This document shows, piece after piece, positions 16,228-25,720 of a DNA stretch of 64,000 bases. Source of the DNA: Thiothrix lacustris DSM 21227 (GTDB lineage: Bacteria; Pseudomonadota; Gammaproteobacteria; Thiotrichales; Thiotrichaceae); the NCBI RefSeq assembly GCF_000621325.1, contig NZ_JHYQ01000021.1, positions 19,727 through 83,726 of the forward strand, given 5' to 3'. The notes under the pieces were generated by a model. That model made no database searches and was not told the DNA's origin. It was given only the letters and a program-made list of their open reading frames with translations. The number at the start of each line of letters is the position of its first letter. The stretch's first letter is position 1. A program made the position numbers and the translations under genes.

Positions 16228-18423
16228 ATGAAACACCTTGTCTGGACGGTATTGATGGTGTTCTTGCTGCTATTGCAGGGATGTAGTGTCATGCCGTCTG
16301 TTCAACCGGTGGCTGTTCACCATGCCGGTTCGTTGAATGGAACATGGGAATTCCTGCCTTCTGGTTCAGCAGCTATGCCCGCCGGGAATGCCCAATGGCA
16401 AGCCATCAACGTTCCCGCCAACTGGTACACCCAAGGCTATGATCATCATGGCGTTGCGTGGTATCGGCTCAAGTTTTCTGCGCAAACTTCCTCAGAAACG
16501 GTGTCTACCCTGCATTTCGGCGGGGTGGATTACTTTGCGGATGTATGGCTGAACGGGAAGCAGATCGGGTCACATGAAGGTTATTTTCAGCACTTTTCGT
16601 TCGATGTTTCGCAGAACCTGAAGGCTGGCGAGAATACCTTGCTGGTCAGGGTGAACAGTCCGCAAGAAAAAGCGGAAGATTATTCGTTGCATAAACGCTT
16701 GATCAAAGGCATTTTTTCGCACCACGATACGCGCCCCGGTGGTGCTTGGTCGGATCGTGGGCAAGAGCGTAATACCGGCGGTATCTGGGGTGAGGTGAAT
16801 TTGCGCCAGACGCAGCAGGTACAAATTTCACCGCGCCAAATCCGCGTCCAGCCCACCAAAGGCTTGGAACAATGGTTGGTGTCGGTGGATCTGGATGTGT
16901 TGGGGAAAGTGCCGCAGGGTACGGAGTGGCAATGGTCGGTTGAACCTGTTGGGTTTGCCGAAGAGGGCGTATGCAATACGCCCCTACAATGCCCGCGTAG
17001 GGGCGTATTGCATACGCCCTCTTTATCCATTCCCATCACCAATCCCAAACGTTGGCATCCGCACGGCTACGGCGACCCAAACCTCTATAAGCTGACCGTC
17101 AGCGCAGTACAAAACGGCAAGGTGCTGGATAGTTTCGAGCGCACTATCGGCTTCCGCAAAGTCCGCCAGTCACCGCAGGAAATCTGGACGATTAACGACC
17201 AGCGCATCCAGCTCAAAGGCACTAATTACATTGCCAACCAGTGGCTTGCTGAGATGAAAACGGAAGATTTTCGCCGTGACATCCAGTTGATGCTGGACGC
17301 CCATATCAATACCGTGCGGGTTCATGCTCACGTTACCGCCCCAGAGTTTTACCGCCTGTGCGATGAAATGGGTTTGATGGTGTGGCAAGATTTCCCGCTG
17401 CAATGGGGGTATCAGGATACGCCGGAATTCCAGCAGCAAGCCGTTGCGCAAGTGGGCGACATGATCCGCCAGTTCGGGCAATACACCTCCATCATTCAGT
17501 GGACACTACACAACGAACCGCCGTGGGATGCGGATTGGATGAAGTGGAAATACAAGGATTACGACCCGCAGCAAAACAAAGTACTGGATAACCAGCTCTA
17601 TCGCGCTGCTGTTGCGCTGGAGAAAACCCGTCCGATCAGCATGATTTCCGCGACCAAGGAACACCCGTGGCTGGGCTGGTATTCCGGGAGCTGGCTGGAT
17701 TATGCCAAACCGACCAAACACGCCACCATTGCCGAATTTGGGGCGCAAGCTTTACCCGATAAGGCTACGTTGAGCAAAATTCTGGGACATGAGGCGGAAT
17801 TTCCCACGACGGATGCACAGTGGCAAGAATGGGCATTCCACAATTTCCAACGCAAGGAAACCCTAGAGATTGCCAAAGTCCCGCAAGGCAAAACGCTGGA
17901 TGAATTTATCACCAATACCCAGCAATATCAGGCGCGGTTAAACCAGCTTGCGGCAGAATCTTACCGTCGGCAAGCCTATCGTCCGGTGGGGGCGCTGTTC
18001 CAGTTTATGCTGGTGGAAGATTGGCCTTCGATGAATTGGGGTATGGTAGATTTCTGGCGTAAACCCAAACCGGGCTATTACGCTTTGCAACGTGCCTACC
18101 AACCGATTTTGCCGAGTTTGGCTTGGGACAAGGTTGACTATAAGGCAGGCGAGTCGGTCAGTGTGGGCTTATGGGCATTGAATGACAGCACTGCCAGTTA
18201 CCCGCAAGCGCAGTATCAGGTCAAGCTGTTACGCGGCAAGCAAACGCTGGATACGCAAACGTGGGCATTTGAGCTGAGCGCGGATATGCACCAGCACTTG
18301 CATGATTACCGAGTACCGGCAACTGAAGCCGGTGAGTATCGCCTTGAAGCCAGCATTCTTGATGCTAAAGGGGCATTGTTAAGCACGAATGAATACCGCT
18401 TCACCCTCCAATCACAACAATAA
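16228..18423 (+). CDS. Glycoside hydrolase family 2 lipoprotein
   Basis: 731 residues with a lipoprotein signal (LLLLQGCSVMPS, lipidated Cys about residue 19). GH2 order: jelly-roll sugar-binding domain (40-190), immunoglobulin-like domain (195-320), TIM barrel (320-620) with acid/base Glu430 (TLHNEPPW) and nucleophile Glu503 (IAEFGAQALP), and a C-terminal beta domain. GH2 covers beta-galactosidases, glucuronidases and mannosidases; specificity is not resolved. Residues 245-265 are encoded by a palindromic element inserted in frame, an extra loop in the Ig-like domain. Its position before the GT2 synthase suggests periplasmic trimming of the polymer or salvage. Confidence 0.88.
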   Translation: MKHLVWTVLMVFLLLLQGCSVMPSVQPVAVHHAGSLNGTWEFLPSGSAAMPAGNAQWQAINVPANWYTQGYDHHGVAWYRLKFSAQTSSETVSTLHFGGVDYFADVWLNGKQIGSHEGYFQHFSFDVSQNLKAGENTLLVRVNSPQEKAEDYSLHKRLIKGIFSHHDTRPGGAWSDRGQERNTGGIWGEVNLRQTQQVQISPRQIRVQPTKGLEQWLVSVDLDVLGKVPQGTEWQWSVEPVGFAEEGVCNTPLQCPRRGVLHTPSLSIPITNPKRWHPHGYGDPNLYKLTVSAVQNGKVLDSFERTIGFRKVRQSPQEIWTINDQRIQLKGTNYIANQWLAEMKTEDFRRDIQLMLDAHINTVRVHAHVTAPEFYRLCDEMGLMVWQDFPLQWGYQDTPEFQQQAVAQVGDMIRQFGQYTSIIQWTLHNEPPWDADWMKWKYKDYDPQQNKVLDNQLYRAAVALEKTRPISMISATKEHPWLGWYSGSWLDYAKPTKHATIAEFGAQALPDKATLSKILGHEAEFPTTDAQWQEWAFHNFQRKETLEIAKVPQGKTLDEFITNTQQYQARLNQLAAESYRRQAYRPVGALFQFMLVEDWPSMNWGMVDFWRKPKPGYYALQRAYQPILPSLAWDKVDYKAGESVSVGLWALNDSTASYPQAQYQVKLLRGKQTLDTQTWAFELSADMHQHLHDYRVPATEAGEYRLEASILDAKGALLSTNEYRFTLQSQQ
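16962..17022. repeat. Perfect 61-bp palindromic element inside the GH2 coding sequence
   Basis: The arms 16962-16987 and 16997-17022 are exact 26-base reverse complements, separated by a 9-base loop (16988-16996). The core GGGCGTATTGCATACGCCC is the kind of element normally found between genes. Here it is read through as EGVCNTPL...RRGVLHTPS without a stop or frameshift. I see no second copy in the window. Confidence 0.95.
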
Positions 18424-18435
18424 AAATGAGTTGCT

Positions 18436-20307
18436 ATGGGATTCTATTTCGACAAGTTTGAAGAGCGCAAACCTGAGCCGCCGCTGGCATATTCGGCGGT
18501 TACGGAGAGCATTTGGCAATTTTTCGCGGTTATCGCCCTGACGTTAGGCGCATGGTATTTGTGGTGGCGCTGGACGGATTCGCTTAACCCAGATGCCTTG
18601 TGGTACGCCATTCCTTTGGCGTTTGCGGAAACCGCGTCGTATTTTGGCTTGGGTTTGTTCGTGTTCAACTTGTGGAAAGTGCAGGATTACGAGCAATTGC
18701 CACCGCCCGCTAAACTCGACGAGGTGGTGCGCCCCGGTCATGGCGAAGAACGTCCGTTGAAGGTGGATGTGTTTTTCCCCAGCTACAACGAAGACGTGGA
18801 ACTGGTGCGCCTGAGCATCCGCGATGCCAAAAAAGTGACGTATCCACACGCGATTGACCTGAAAATTTTCGTGCTGGATGATGGCAAACGTCCTGCCATG
18901 CGTCAGGTGGCGGAAGAAGAGGGCGTCGGTTACATCACCCGCACCAGCAATATCGGTTTCAAAGCAGGCAATTTGCGCAATGCGATGGAACAGACCCACG
19001 GTGATTTTATCGTGATTTGTGACGCGGATACCCGCCCGTTCCCCACTATTCTGGAACACACGCTGGGCTATTTCCGTGACCCGGATGTGGCATGGGTGCA
19101 AACCCCGCAATGGTTCTTCGATCTGCCGGAAGGCAAGCGTTTGCCGGATGTTTTGGGTAAATACCTGAAAGCACCGGGGCGTTGGATCGGCAAAGGCGTG
19201 GAAGCGGTGATCGGCGAAATGCGCGTTGGCGAAGACCCGTTCGTGAATGAGCCGAAAATGTTTTACGACATTATCCAGCGCCGCCGTAACTGGGCGAATG
19301 CGTCGTTTTGTTGTGGGGCTGGTTCGATCCACCGGCGCGAAGCGGTGATGGAAGCCGCGCTCAAAACCTATTCCGACACCATCGAAAAGCAGGTGGGCAA
19401 GCAGTCCAAACAGTTGCAGAAATTGATGGGCGGAGAGGCGCTGGATAGCGGTTTGGTGCAGGAAATGCGCCATCAGGTGGCGGGTGAGGAAGAATTTACC
19501 CCCTACCGTTTCCACGTTTCCGAAGATATTTATACCTCTATCGTGCTGCATTCGGATGAGGATCGTCATTGGAAATCGGTACTGCACCCGGCCGTCGAGT
19601 CCAAAATGTTGTCGCCGCAAGACTTGTTGAGCTGGACGGTGCAACGCTTCAAATACGCAGGCGGCACGCTGGACATCGTGGCGCATGATAATCCGATGAC
19701 GCGTAAGGGCATGAGTTGGGCGCAACGGTTGATGTATGGGGCAACCGCGTGGTCATACCTTGGCGGTATCTGGAACATGATGTTTCTGGTCGCGCCGTTG
19801 ATTTACCTGTTTAGTGGCATTGCGCCGGTGAGTGCTTACACTGGGGACTTTTTTCTGCACATCCTGCCGTTCCTGATTGCGATGGAGCTGGCCTTCATGG
19901 TCGGGACGTGGGGCGTTGCGGGCTACCGTTCCAAGGCGAGTTACTTGTCGTTTTTCCCGGTTAACTTGCAAGCGATTTGGACGGTATTGAAAGGTGAACA
20001 GATCAAATTCCCGGTGACGCCGAAAGACCGGCAAGAGGGCAATTTTTTCCATCTGGTGCTGCCACAATTTGCGGTGATTGTATTGACGGTATTGGGGATT
20101 GTTTACGCCAGCGTGCAGTTTTTTGTGCTGGGTAATCATGAGTATTCGATGGGGGGTATTCTGACCAATCTGTTCTGGGGCTTGAATAACATTCTGGCGT
20201 TGAGTGGTATTGTGATGGCGGCATTTTGGCAGCCAGATGCGGAAGAAGCCGTTACCGAGGAAGTAGCTCAACCCCAACAGCATAATAATAATGAGGTGAC
20301 AGTATGA
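18436..20307 (+). CDS. Membrane GT2 polysaccharide synthase, cellulose-synthase-like
   Basis: 623 residues, an inverting processive GT2 enzyme. Two N-terminal membrane helices (about 25-80) precede a cytosolic GT-A domain with FFPSYNEDVE, VLDDGKRP, ICDADTRPFP (metal-binding DxD), FCCGAGSIHRR and HVSEDIYTS (the TED position); C-terminal membrane segments span about 435-605. The translocation motif, QRxRW in BcsA, is QRFKY here. There is no PilZ domain, so cyclic-di-GMP would not act as in BcsA. Expected role: polymerise an NDP-sugar and extrude the chain. It follows GH2 by 12 bp and overlaps the next DUF3131 gene by four bases (ATGA). The polymer is unknown. Confidence 0.88.
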   Translation: MGFYFDKFEERKPEPPLAYSAVTESIWQFFAVIALTLGAWYLWWRWTDSLNPDALWYAIPLAFAETASYFGLGLFVFNLWKVQDYEQLPPPAKLDEVVRPGHGEERPLKVDVFFPSYNEDVELVRLSIRDAKKVTYPHAIDLKIFVLDDGKRPAMRQVAEEEGVGYITRTSNIGFKAGNLRNAMEQTHGDFIVICDADTRPFPTILEHTLGYFRDPDVAWVQTPQWFFDLPEGKRLPDVLGKYLKAPGRWIGKGVEAVIGEMRVGEDPFVNEPKMFYDIIQRRRNWANASFCCGAGSIHRREAVMEAALKTYSDTIEKQVGKQSKQLQKLMGGEALDSGLVQEMRHQVAGEEEFTPYRFHVSEDIYTSIVLHSDEDRHWKSVLHPAVESKMLSPQDLLSWTVQRFKYAGGTLDIVAHDNPMTRKGMSWAQRLMYGATAWSYLGGIWNMMFLVAPLIYLFSGIAPVSAYTGDFFLHILPFLIAMELAFMVGTWGVAGYRSKASYLSFFPVNLQAIWTVLKGEQIKFPVTPKDRQEGNFFHLVLPQFAVIVLTVLGIVYASVQFFVLGNHEYSMGGILTNLFWGLNNILALSGIVMAAFWQPDAEEAVTEEVAQPQQHNNNEVTV

Positions 20308-21620
20308 GTTTTAAACAGAGCTTGGTGCGTGCGCGTAGCCATTTGATTTTTTTGACGGGGTTAGTCACCGCGTTTGGTTTGGTTGGCTGGTTGGAAGGGC
20401 TTAGTGTCGGCAATGCGAATACGCCTGAGGCGATTATTGAGGCCAATGCGGATGTGAAAATTGCCCCGACGCGTCCGCTGACTGCGCAGGAAATGGCGTG
20501 GGCGAAAACGGCGTGGCGTTATTTCCAGAACAATACCATGCCGGAAACCGGGTTGGTGAACTCGGTGGATAAGTATAATGCCTCCACTTTGTGGGATACC
20601 TCGTCCTACCTAATGGCGGTGATTGCAGCGCAGCGCTTGGGCATTATTGACCAGAACGAATTCGATACGCGTATTGCCAAGGCGCTGGATTCCCTGACGA
20701 AAATGCCGCTGTTTGAAGGCAAACTGCCGAACAAATCCTACAACACGATTTCCCTGCAAATGGTGGATTACACCAATCAGCCGAGTGAAAAGGGGATTGG
20801 TTGGTCAGCGATCGACATCGGGCGGGCATTGGTTCCGCTGAATGTGTTGGCGTGGAATTACCCGCAGCATACCGCTTCGGTCAAAAAAGTGATGGAACGT
20901 TGGGATACGCAGCCGATGCTGGTGAAAGGTACGTTGCAAGGTGCGGCGGTTACTGCTGCGGGCAAAACCGAATACCTTCAGGAAGGGCGTTTGGGTTATG
21001 AGGAATACGCGGCGAAATCCTTCAACCTGATGGGGTTGGATGTGGCTAATGCTTTGCGTTACACCGATTTCCTCACGTTTGTTGATATTGATGGCATTCA
21101 GGTGGCAACGGATAGTCGCAGTGCGCAGCAATACGGGGCGCATAACTACGTGGTCAGCGAACCGTACATTCTCGATGGTGTGGAATTCGGCTGGGATCAT
21201 CTATCGCAGGAATTGGCATGGCGCGTCTACAAGGTGCAGGAAAAACGCTTTGAGGATACTGGCATCCTCACCGCTGTGTCGGAAGACAATATCGATAAGC
21301 CGCCGTATTTCGTTTACAACACCGTGTTTACCAATGGCAAAATTTGGAATGCGATCACCGAAAAAGGTGAGGATGCCAGCCAGTTCAAAACCCTGAGTAC
21401 CAAAGCGGCGTTTGGCTGGCACATGCTTTACGAAACGCCTTACACCCAGAAACTAATGGATAAAGCCGCCACGTTAACTGACCCGGAACGCGGTTGGTAT
21501 TCCGGGGTGTATGAAGTCAGCGGTGAACCCAATAAGGCGCTGACTGCCAACACCAACGGCATCATTCTGGAGACGTTGGCGTATAAGCAGAGTGGTAAGC
21601 TGATGAAATTGGGGAAATAA
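20304..21620 (+). CDS. Membrane-anchored DUF3131 protein (paralogue C)
   Basis: 438 residues, start overlapping the GT2 stop as ATGA. One N-terminal membrane segment (about residues 13-32) should place the domain in the periplasm. DUF3131 motifs are conserved (NASTLWDTSSYLMA, EGRLGYEEYAAK, NYVVSEPYILDG, TAVSEDNIDKPPYFVYNT, RGWYSGVYE, TANTNGIIL), but the C-terminal Cys pairs of paralogues A and B are absent. Tight coupling to the synthase suggests it works on, or guides, the nascent polymer. It ends directly against the aroB stop codon with no intergenic base. Confidence 0.87.
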   Translation: MSFKQSLVRARSHLIFLTGLVTAFGLVGWLEGLSVGNANTPEAIIEANADVKIAPTRPLTAQEMAWAKTAWRYFQNNTMPETGLVNSVDKYNASTLWDTSSYLMAVIAAQRLGIIDQNEFDTRIAKALDSLTKMPLFEGKLPNKSYNTISLQMVDYTNQPSEKGIGWSAIDIGRALVPLNVLAWNYPQHTASVKKVMERWDTQPMLVKGTLQGAAVTAAGKTEYLQEGRLGYEEYAAKSFNLMGLDVANALRYTDFLTFVDIDGIQVATDSRSAQQYGAHNYVVSEPYILDGVEFGWDHLSQELAWRVYKVQEKRFEDTGILTAVSEDNIDKPPYFVYNTVFTNGKIWNAITEKGEDASQFKTLSTKAAFGWHMLYETPYTQKLMDKAATLTDPERGWYSGVYEVSGEPNKALTANTNGIILETLAYKQSGKLMKLGK

Positions 21621-22697
21621 TTAAATTTCCCGATTCAATACCCGTTTGAGTGCTGCCGGATCAAAGTCGGCGGTGACGATGGATTCGCCCAGCGATTTCA
21701 TCAGGATGAGGCGCAAGGTGCCATCCAGCACTTTTTTGTCTACTGACATATAGCGGGTGAAATCCTCGCCCGTCATCTGTGCGGGCGGGACAACCGGCAA
21801 GTTGGCGCGTTGCAGGATGTGGCGCGTGTAAGCCACATCATCCGCCGCCAGCCAACCCATTTGCTGTGACAGTTCCGCCGCCATTACCATGCCAGTAGCG
21901 ACCGCTTCGCCGTGCAGCCAGTTCCCGTAACCCATTGCCGCTTCAATCGCGTGGCCGAAGGTATGCCCTAAATTGAGCAATGCGCGTTGCCCGGATTCGC
22001 GTTCATCCGCCGCTACGACTTCTGCCTTGTGTTCGCAGGAACGGAAAATCGCGTAGGTGAGGGCTTCCGGGTCACGCGCCAGCAGTTTATCCATGTTCGC
22101 ATCGAGCCATTGCAGGAACGCGGGATCGCGGATCAGGCCATACTTCACCACTTCGGCAATCCCGGCGCTGAGTTCGCGGTCGGGCAGGGTGTTGAGTGTG
22201 TCGGTGTCGATCAGCACGCATTGTGGCTGGTGGAATGCGCCGATCATGTTTTTGCCGAGCGGGTGATTCACCCCGGTTTTGCCGCCGACGGATGAGTCGA
22301 CCATGGCTAGTAAGGTGGTGGGAATCTGGATAAAGTTGATGCCGCGCTGGTAGCTTGCCGCCGCATAGCCTGCCATATCGCCGACGACACCACCACCCAG
22401 CGCAATCAACGTGGTTTTGCGGTCAGCTTTGCTTTCCAGCAAGTGGGTGTAAATCTGGTTGAGTACGTCGAGGTTTTTGTATGCTTCGCCATCAGGTAGG
22501 GTGACGGTGGAATGTTTCAGGCCGGTCAGCATTTGCTGGACAGCAGTCAGGTAGAGCGGGGCAACGGTGGTGTTGGAAACCACCACGGCACTGTTGCCTT
22601 TGATGTGGGGCGTAACCAGTTCGGCCTGTTGCAGCAAGCCTTGCCCGATGTGGATCGGGTAGCTACGCTCGCCAAGCTCAAGATTCAGCGTTTGCAT
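21621..22697 (-). CDS. aroB: 3-dehydroquinate synthase
   Basis: Second step of the shikimate pathway: converts DAHP to 3-dehydroquinate, using NAD and a divalent metal. Visible motifs are [27 protein letters not shown] (NAD-binding loop), [19 protein letters not shown] and the metal-site [11 protein letters not shown] and [11 protein letters not shown] choose the ATG at 22697 (MQTLNLELG), with AGGA eight bases upstream, over the ATG at 22706; the product is 358 residues. It overlaps aroK by 20 bp and is the last gene of the pilMNOPQ-aroKB operon, an arrangement common in Gammaproteobacteria. Confidence 0.96.
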   Translation of the reverse strand: MQTLNLELGERSYPIHIGQGLLQQAELVTPHIKGNSAVVVSNTTVAPLYLTAVQQMLTGLKHSTVTLPDGEAYKNLDVLNQIYTHLLESKADRKTTLIALGGGVVGDMAGYAAASYQRGINFIQIPTTLLAMVDSSVGGKTGVNHPLGKNMIGAFHQPQCVLIDTDTLNTLPDRELSAGIAEVVKYGLIRDPAFLQWLDANMDKLLARDPEALTYAIFRSCEHKAEVVAADERESGQRALLNLGHTFGHAIEAAMGYGNWLHGEAVATGMVMAAELSQQMGWLAADDVAYTRHILQRANLPVVPPAQMTGEDFTRYMSVDKKVLDGTLRLILMKSLGESIVTADFDPAALKRVLNREI

Positions 22698-23220
22698 GGG
22701 TAACATCCTGTAATTGTTTTAGTTTGGCGTGAATGTCACGCAGGATGACATTCACTTTTTGTTTGCCGGTAGGCATGATCAAATCAGCAACTTCCATGTA
22801 TAACGGTTCACGGGCTTTGAGTAAGTCCCGCAAGGTTTGCATGGGGTTGGCGGTTTGCATCAAGGGTCGGGTTTTGTCGTGGCGGATGCGCTGAAAAAGC
22901 TGTTCAGCCGAGGCACGCAGGTAGATGACCGTGCCACCTGCCTTGATGTGTTCGCGGTTGCTTTCCCGCAAGACACTGCCGCCGCCGGTGGCGATCAGGG
23001 TATTGGGTAAAGCGGTTAGCTCGGCAATGACCTGTTCTTCACGCTCACGAAAGCCTGCCTCGCCTTCAACGGCAAAGATGGTTGGAATACTGACGCCTGT
23101 GCGTTCTTCGACTACCTTATCGGAGTCGTAAAATGTTAGGTTCAGTCGACGGGCGAGTTGTCGGCCTATGGTGGATTTTCCCGCGCCCATCAAACCCACC
23201 AGGATGATGTTATTTTGCAT
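22678..23220 (-). CDS. aroK: Shikimate kinase
   Basis: 180 residues; phosphorylates shikimate with ATP. The Walker A motif [14 protein letters not shown], the shikimate-binding [20 protein letters not shown] and the lid arginines (RHDKTRPLM) are present. It overlaps the downstream aroB start and follows pilQ by 53 bp. Confidence 0.96.
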   Translation of the reverse strand: MQNNIILVGLMGAGKSTIGRQLARRLNLTFYDSDKVVEERTGVSIPTIFAVEGEAGFREREEQVIAELTALPNTLIATGGGSVLRESNREHIKAGGTVIYLRASAEQLFQRIRHDKTRPLMQTANPMQTLRDLLKAREPLYMEVADLIMPTGKQKVNVILRDIHAKLKQLQDVTHANAES

Positions 23221-23273
23221 CCCGGATTTATGCCAGTACCGGGCGCGGGAATCAAGCGACTTGTGTGTTTCCC

Positions 23274-25700
23274 TTAGGATTTACTGTCCACAATCTTGGG
23301 CGTGACAAAGATTAACAGCTCATTATTGGTCTTGCTGTTATTGTCTGTACGGAACAGGCGACCCAGGATAGGCACGTCGCCCAGCACGGGGACTTTGCTG
23401 GTGCCATTGGTGTTGTATTCTTCATGGACACCGCCCAATACGACTGTTTGACCGTTTTCAACTAGCACTTTGGTCTGGATCTCACGGGTATTGATGCTGG
23501 GAACCCCGGAGTATATCGAGCCGACAGTATCTTGGTTGACTTTCAAGTCCATCGAGATGTGCTCATCCGGTGTGATTTGAGGGGTGACTTCCATGCTGAG
23601 CACCGCTTTTTTGAAGGCTACGTTGGATGCGCCACTGGAAGATGCTTGCTGGTAGGGCACTTCCACACCTTGTTCAATCAGCGCTTTGGTCTGATTGGAG
23701 GTGATTATCCGTGGGCTGGAAATGGTTTCACTTTTGTTTTCTGATTGTGAGGCAGAGAGTTCTAGATCGACGAGGAAGTCTTTGCTGAGAATCGAGAAGC
23801 CATAGCTGCCGATAGCACCGGTCACCGGTAAGTTGACGCTGAGGCGGTCACTGAGGCTTGGGATGGTCACGCTACTAGTACCCGTGGTATCTGCTAAGGC
23901 TTGGGTGGCGCTTTCCCAGTATTCGTCGGTGCCTGTGCCGAGCGTGCCTGTACCAATGCCTATACTGTCTTGGTTAATCCAGGTTGGGGTGATGCCAAAG
24001 CGTGCACCGAGTTCCTTGCCGAAGGAGTCGCTGGCAATGACGATGCGTGATTCGATTAGCACTTGCGCAACAGGGACATCTAATGCCTTGATTAATTCGC
24101 GAATGGATTTAACTTGTGCAGCGGTGTCTTGTACTAAGAGTGTGTTGGTGCGCTCATCTACCGATGCTTTGCCACGGGGGGAGAGCAGGGATTTTTTGTC
24201 TTCGCCACTGTTGGATTTTTCAATCAATGTCAGCATGTCGGCAGCTTTGGCGAAGTTGATGGCGATATATTCCGTTACCAACGGTTCCAATTCTTGTTTG
24301 GCTTTGATGGATTCTAGCTCTTGCTGTTCCTTGGCATTGAGTTCTGCGGCAGGTGCTACCCAAATGACGTTGCCATTTTCACGCATGTCTAGGTTTTTGG
24401 ATTCAAGTACGATATCTAACGCTTGATCCCACGGTACATCTTTGAGGCGCACGGTGATGTTGCCTGTAACGGTGTCGCTGACCACGATATTTTTATCGGT
24501 GAAGTCGGCGAGTAGTTGTAATACAGCTCGAACTTCAATGTCTTGGAAGTTGAGTGATAATTTCTCACCCGTAAAGTTTTTCTTTTTCTTAGCACCTACC
24601 AATTTCTCTTCTGGGATAGCTTTAAGTTTATCAACTTGGATAGTGTATTCAGTGCCATTACGCTTGGTGCTGTATTCAAAGCCTTCATGGGCAGTAATGC
24701 GAATGCGAGCATTTCCACTGCGTTGTGCAATATCAATGTTGCTGACTGGCGTGCCAAAATCTGTGACATCCATGCGCTTTTGCAGGTTGGTTGGGACGTC
24801 TGTGTCTGCGAGTGTAATGGTGATGGTATTCCCACTTTTATCCTCCTTAATGTCCGTATCGGCTGACGATAGATTGATAATAATGCGCCCGCCGCCATCT
24901 GATTCGCGGCGGAAGTCTACGGATTGTAAAAGTGGCGCAGCATTAACGATGGGTTGAGGTGGCGGTGGTGCGATGGTTTGCTTTTCTGCCGGGGGAGCTG
25001 TGTACTGAGCTGCGATTGGTTTGGGTGCTACAACAGGGGCTACAGCAGGCGCTGCTGTTGGTGTGACGGCAGCAGGTTGTGTCACAACAGGTGCTGCTGT
25101 ACTGCCGGGTGGTGTATACCATGCGTAATCTTTTGGTAAGGCACTAGGTAGCGGTAATTCTGGTAATGACACGGGCGCGGTGTTGGTGGAATGCTCGTTA
25201 TTCCAGCTGGGTTGTGAGTCAGCCGCAAGGCTTTTTGCTGCCGGTGTTGCTAGCTTGTCTGGTGCAGCTTTACCACTGCGTTGCACGCCAATGTTAGGTG
25301 CTGCTGAGTTCTTTGGATTGTCAAACAGCATGACAACCGTATTGCCACGTGATTCGACTGTGTGGTCGACTAAACCATTTAAGTGGACAACAACACGCGC
25401 TTTACCTTTGTTGTTGGCAGCGTCAATGGTTTGGATTTGTCCTAGGTTAATGGCTTTGCTACGGCTATTCGTGCCAACTTCGGTAGCGGGAAAGTCGAAC
25501 ACTAAGCGTGAAGGGTTTTCCATCATGAAGCCTTTGGGTAAGGCAACCGGAGAGCTGAACTGCAACTGGACTTCTGTTTTGTTGCCAGCAATTTGGGCAG
25601 ATATGTTTTGTAGCTGTGCGTCGGCTGCCCACACCAAGCTACTGGCTGGTGTACAGGCCATGAGAATTGCCAAAGCAACACTTTGCTTTATTGTTTTCAT
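23274..25700 (-). CDS. pilQ: Type IV pilus secretin PilQ
   Basis: 808 residues: signal peptide, two AMIN domains (about 30-120 and 265-365) that bind peptidoglycan, separated by a Pro/Ala-rich linker (about 170-250); a secretin N-terminal domain with LSLNFQDIEVRAVLQLLADF (about 385-450), a further N-domain (about 480-550), and the secretin core ending VPVLGDVPILGRLFR followed by LLIFVTPKIV. PilQ forms the outer-membrane ring through which the pilus passes. It is the last pil gene of the operon, 20 bp after pilP. Confidence 0.96.
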   Translation of the reverse strand: MKTIKQSVALAILMACTPASSLVWAADAQLQNISAQIAGNKTEVQLQFSSPVALPKGFMMENPSRLVFDFPATEVGTNSRSKAINLGQIQTIDAANNKGKARVVVHLNGLVDHTVESRGNTVVMLFDNPKNSAAPNIGVQRSGKAAPDKLATPAAKSLAADSQPSWNNEHSTNTAPVSLPELPLPSALPKDYAWYTPPGSTAAPVVTQPAAVTPTAAPAVAPVVAPKPIAAQYTAPPAEKQTIAPPPPQPIVNAAPLLQSVDFRRESDGGGRIIINLSSADTDIKEDKSGNTITITLADTDVPTNLQKRMDVTDFGTPVSNIDIAQRSGNARIRITAHEGFEYSTKRNGTEYTIQVDKLKAIPEEKLVGAKKKKNFTGEKLSLNFQDIEVRAVLQLLADFTDKNIVVSDTVTGNITVRLKDVPWDQALDIVLESKNLDMRENGNVIWVAPAAELNAKEQQELESIKAKQELEPLVTEYIAINFAKAADMLTLIEKSNSGEDKKSLLSPRGKASVDERTNTLLVQDTAAQVKSIRELIKALDVPVAQVLIESRIVIASDSFGKELGARFGITPTWINQDSIGIGTGTLGTGTDEYWESATQALADTTGTSSVTIPSLSDRLSVNLPVTGAIGSYGFSILSKDFLVDLELSASQSENKSETISSPRIITSNQTKALIEQGVEVPYQQASSSGASNVAFKKAVLSMEVTPQITPDEHISMDLKVNQDTVGSIYSGVPSINTREIQTKVLVENGQTVVLGGVHEEYNTNGTSKVPVLGDVPILGRLFRTDNNSKTNNELLIFVTPKIVDSKS

Positions 25701-25720
25701 TTTGTTGCTAGTCCTGTTTG

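Noticed and set aside
18544..19725. 393-codon open frame on the - strand inside the GT2 gene
   Set aside because: Antisense shadow of a gene with complete GT2 motifs; the product is rich in His, Arg and Phe as expected of a reverse reading.
18436..20307. Calling the GT2 gene bcsA
   Set aside because: There is no PilZ domain, no bcsB/C/Z neighbours, and the QRxRW motif is altered, so cellulose as product is not supported.
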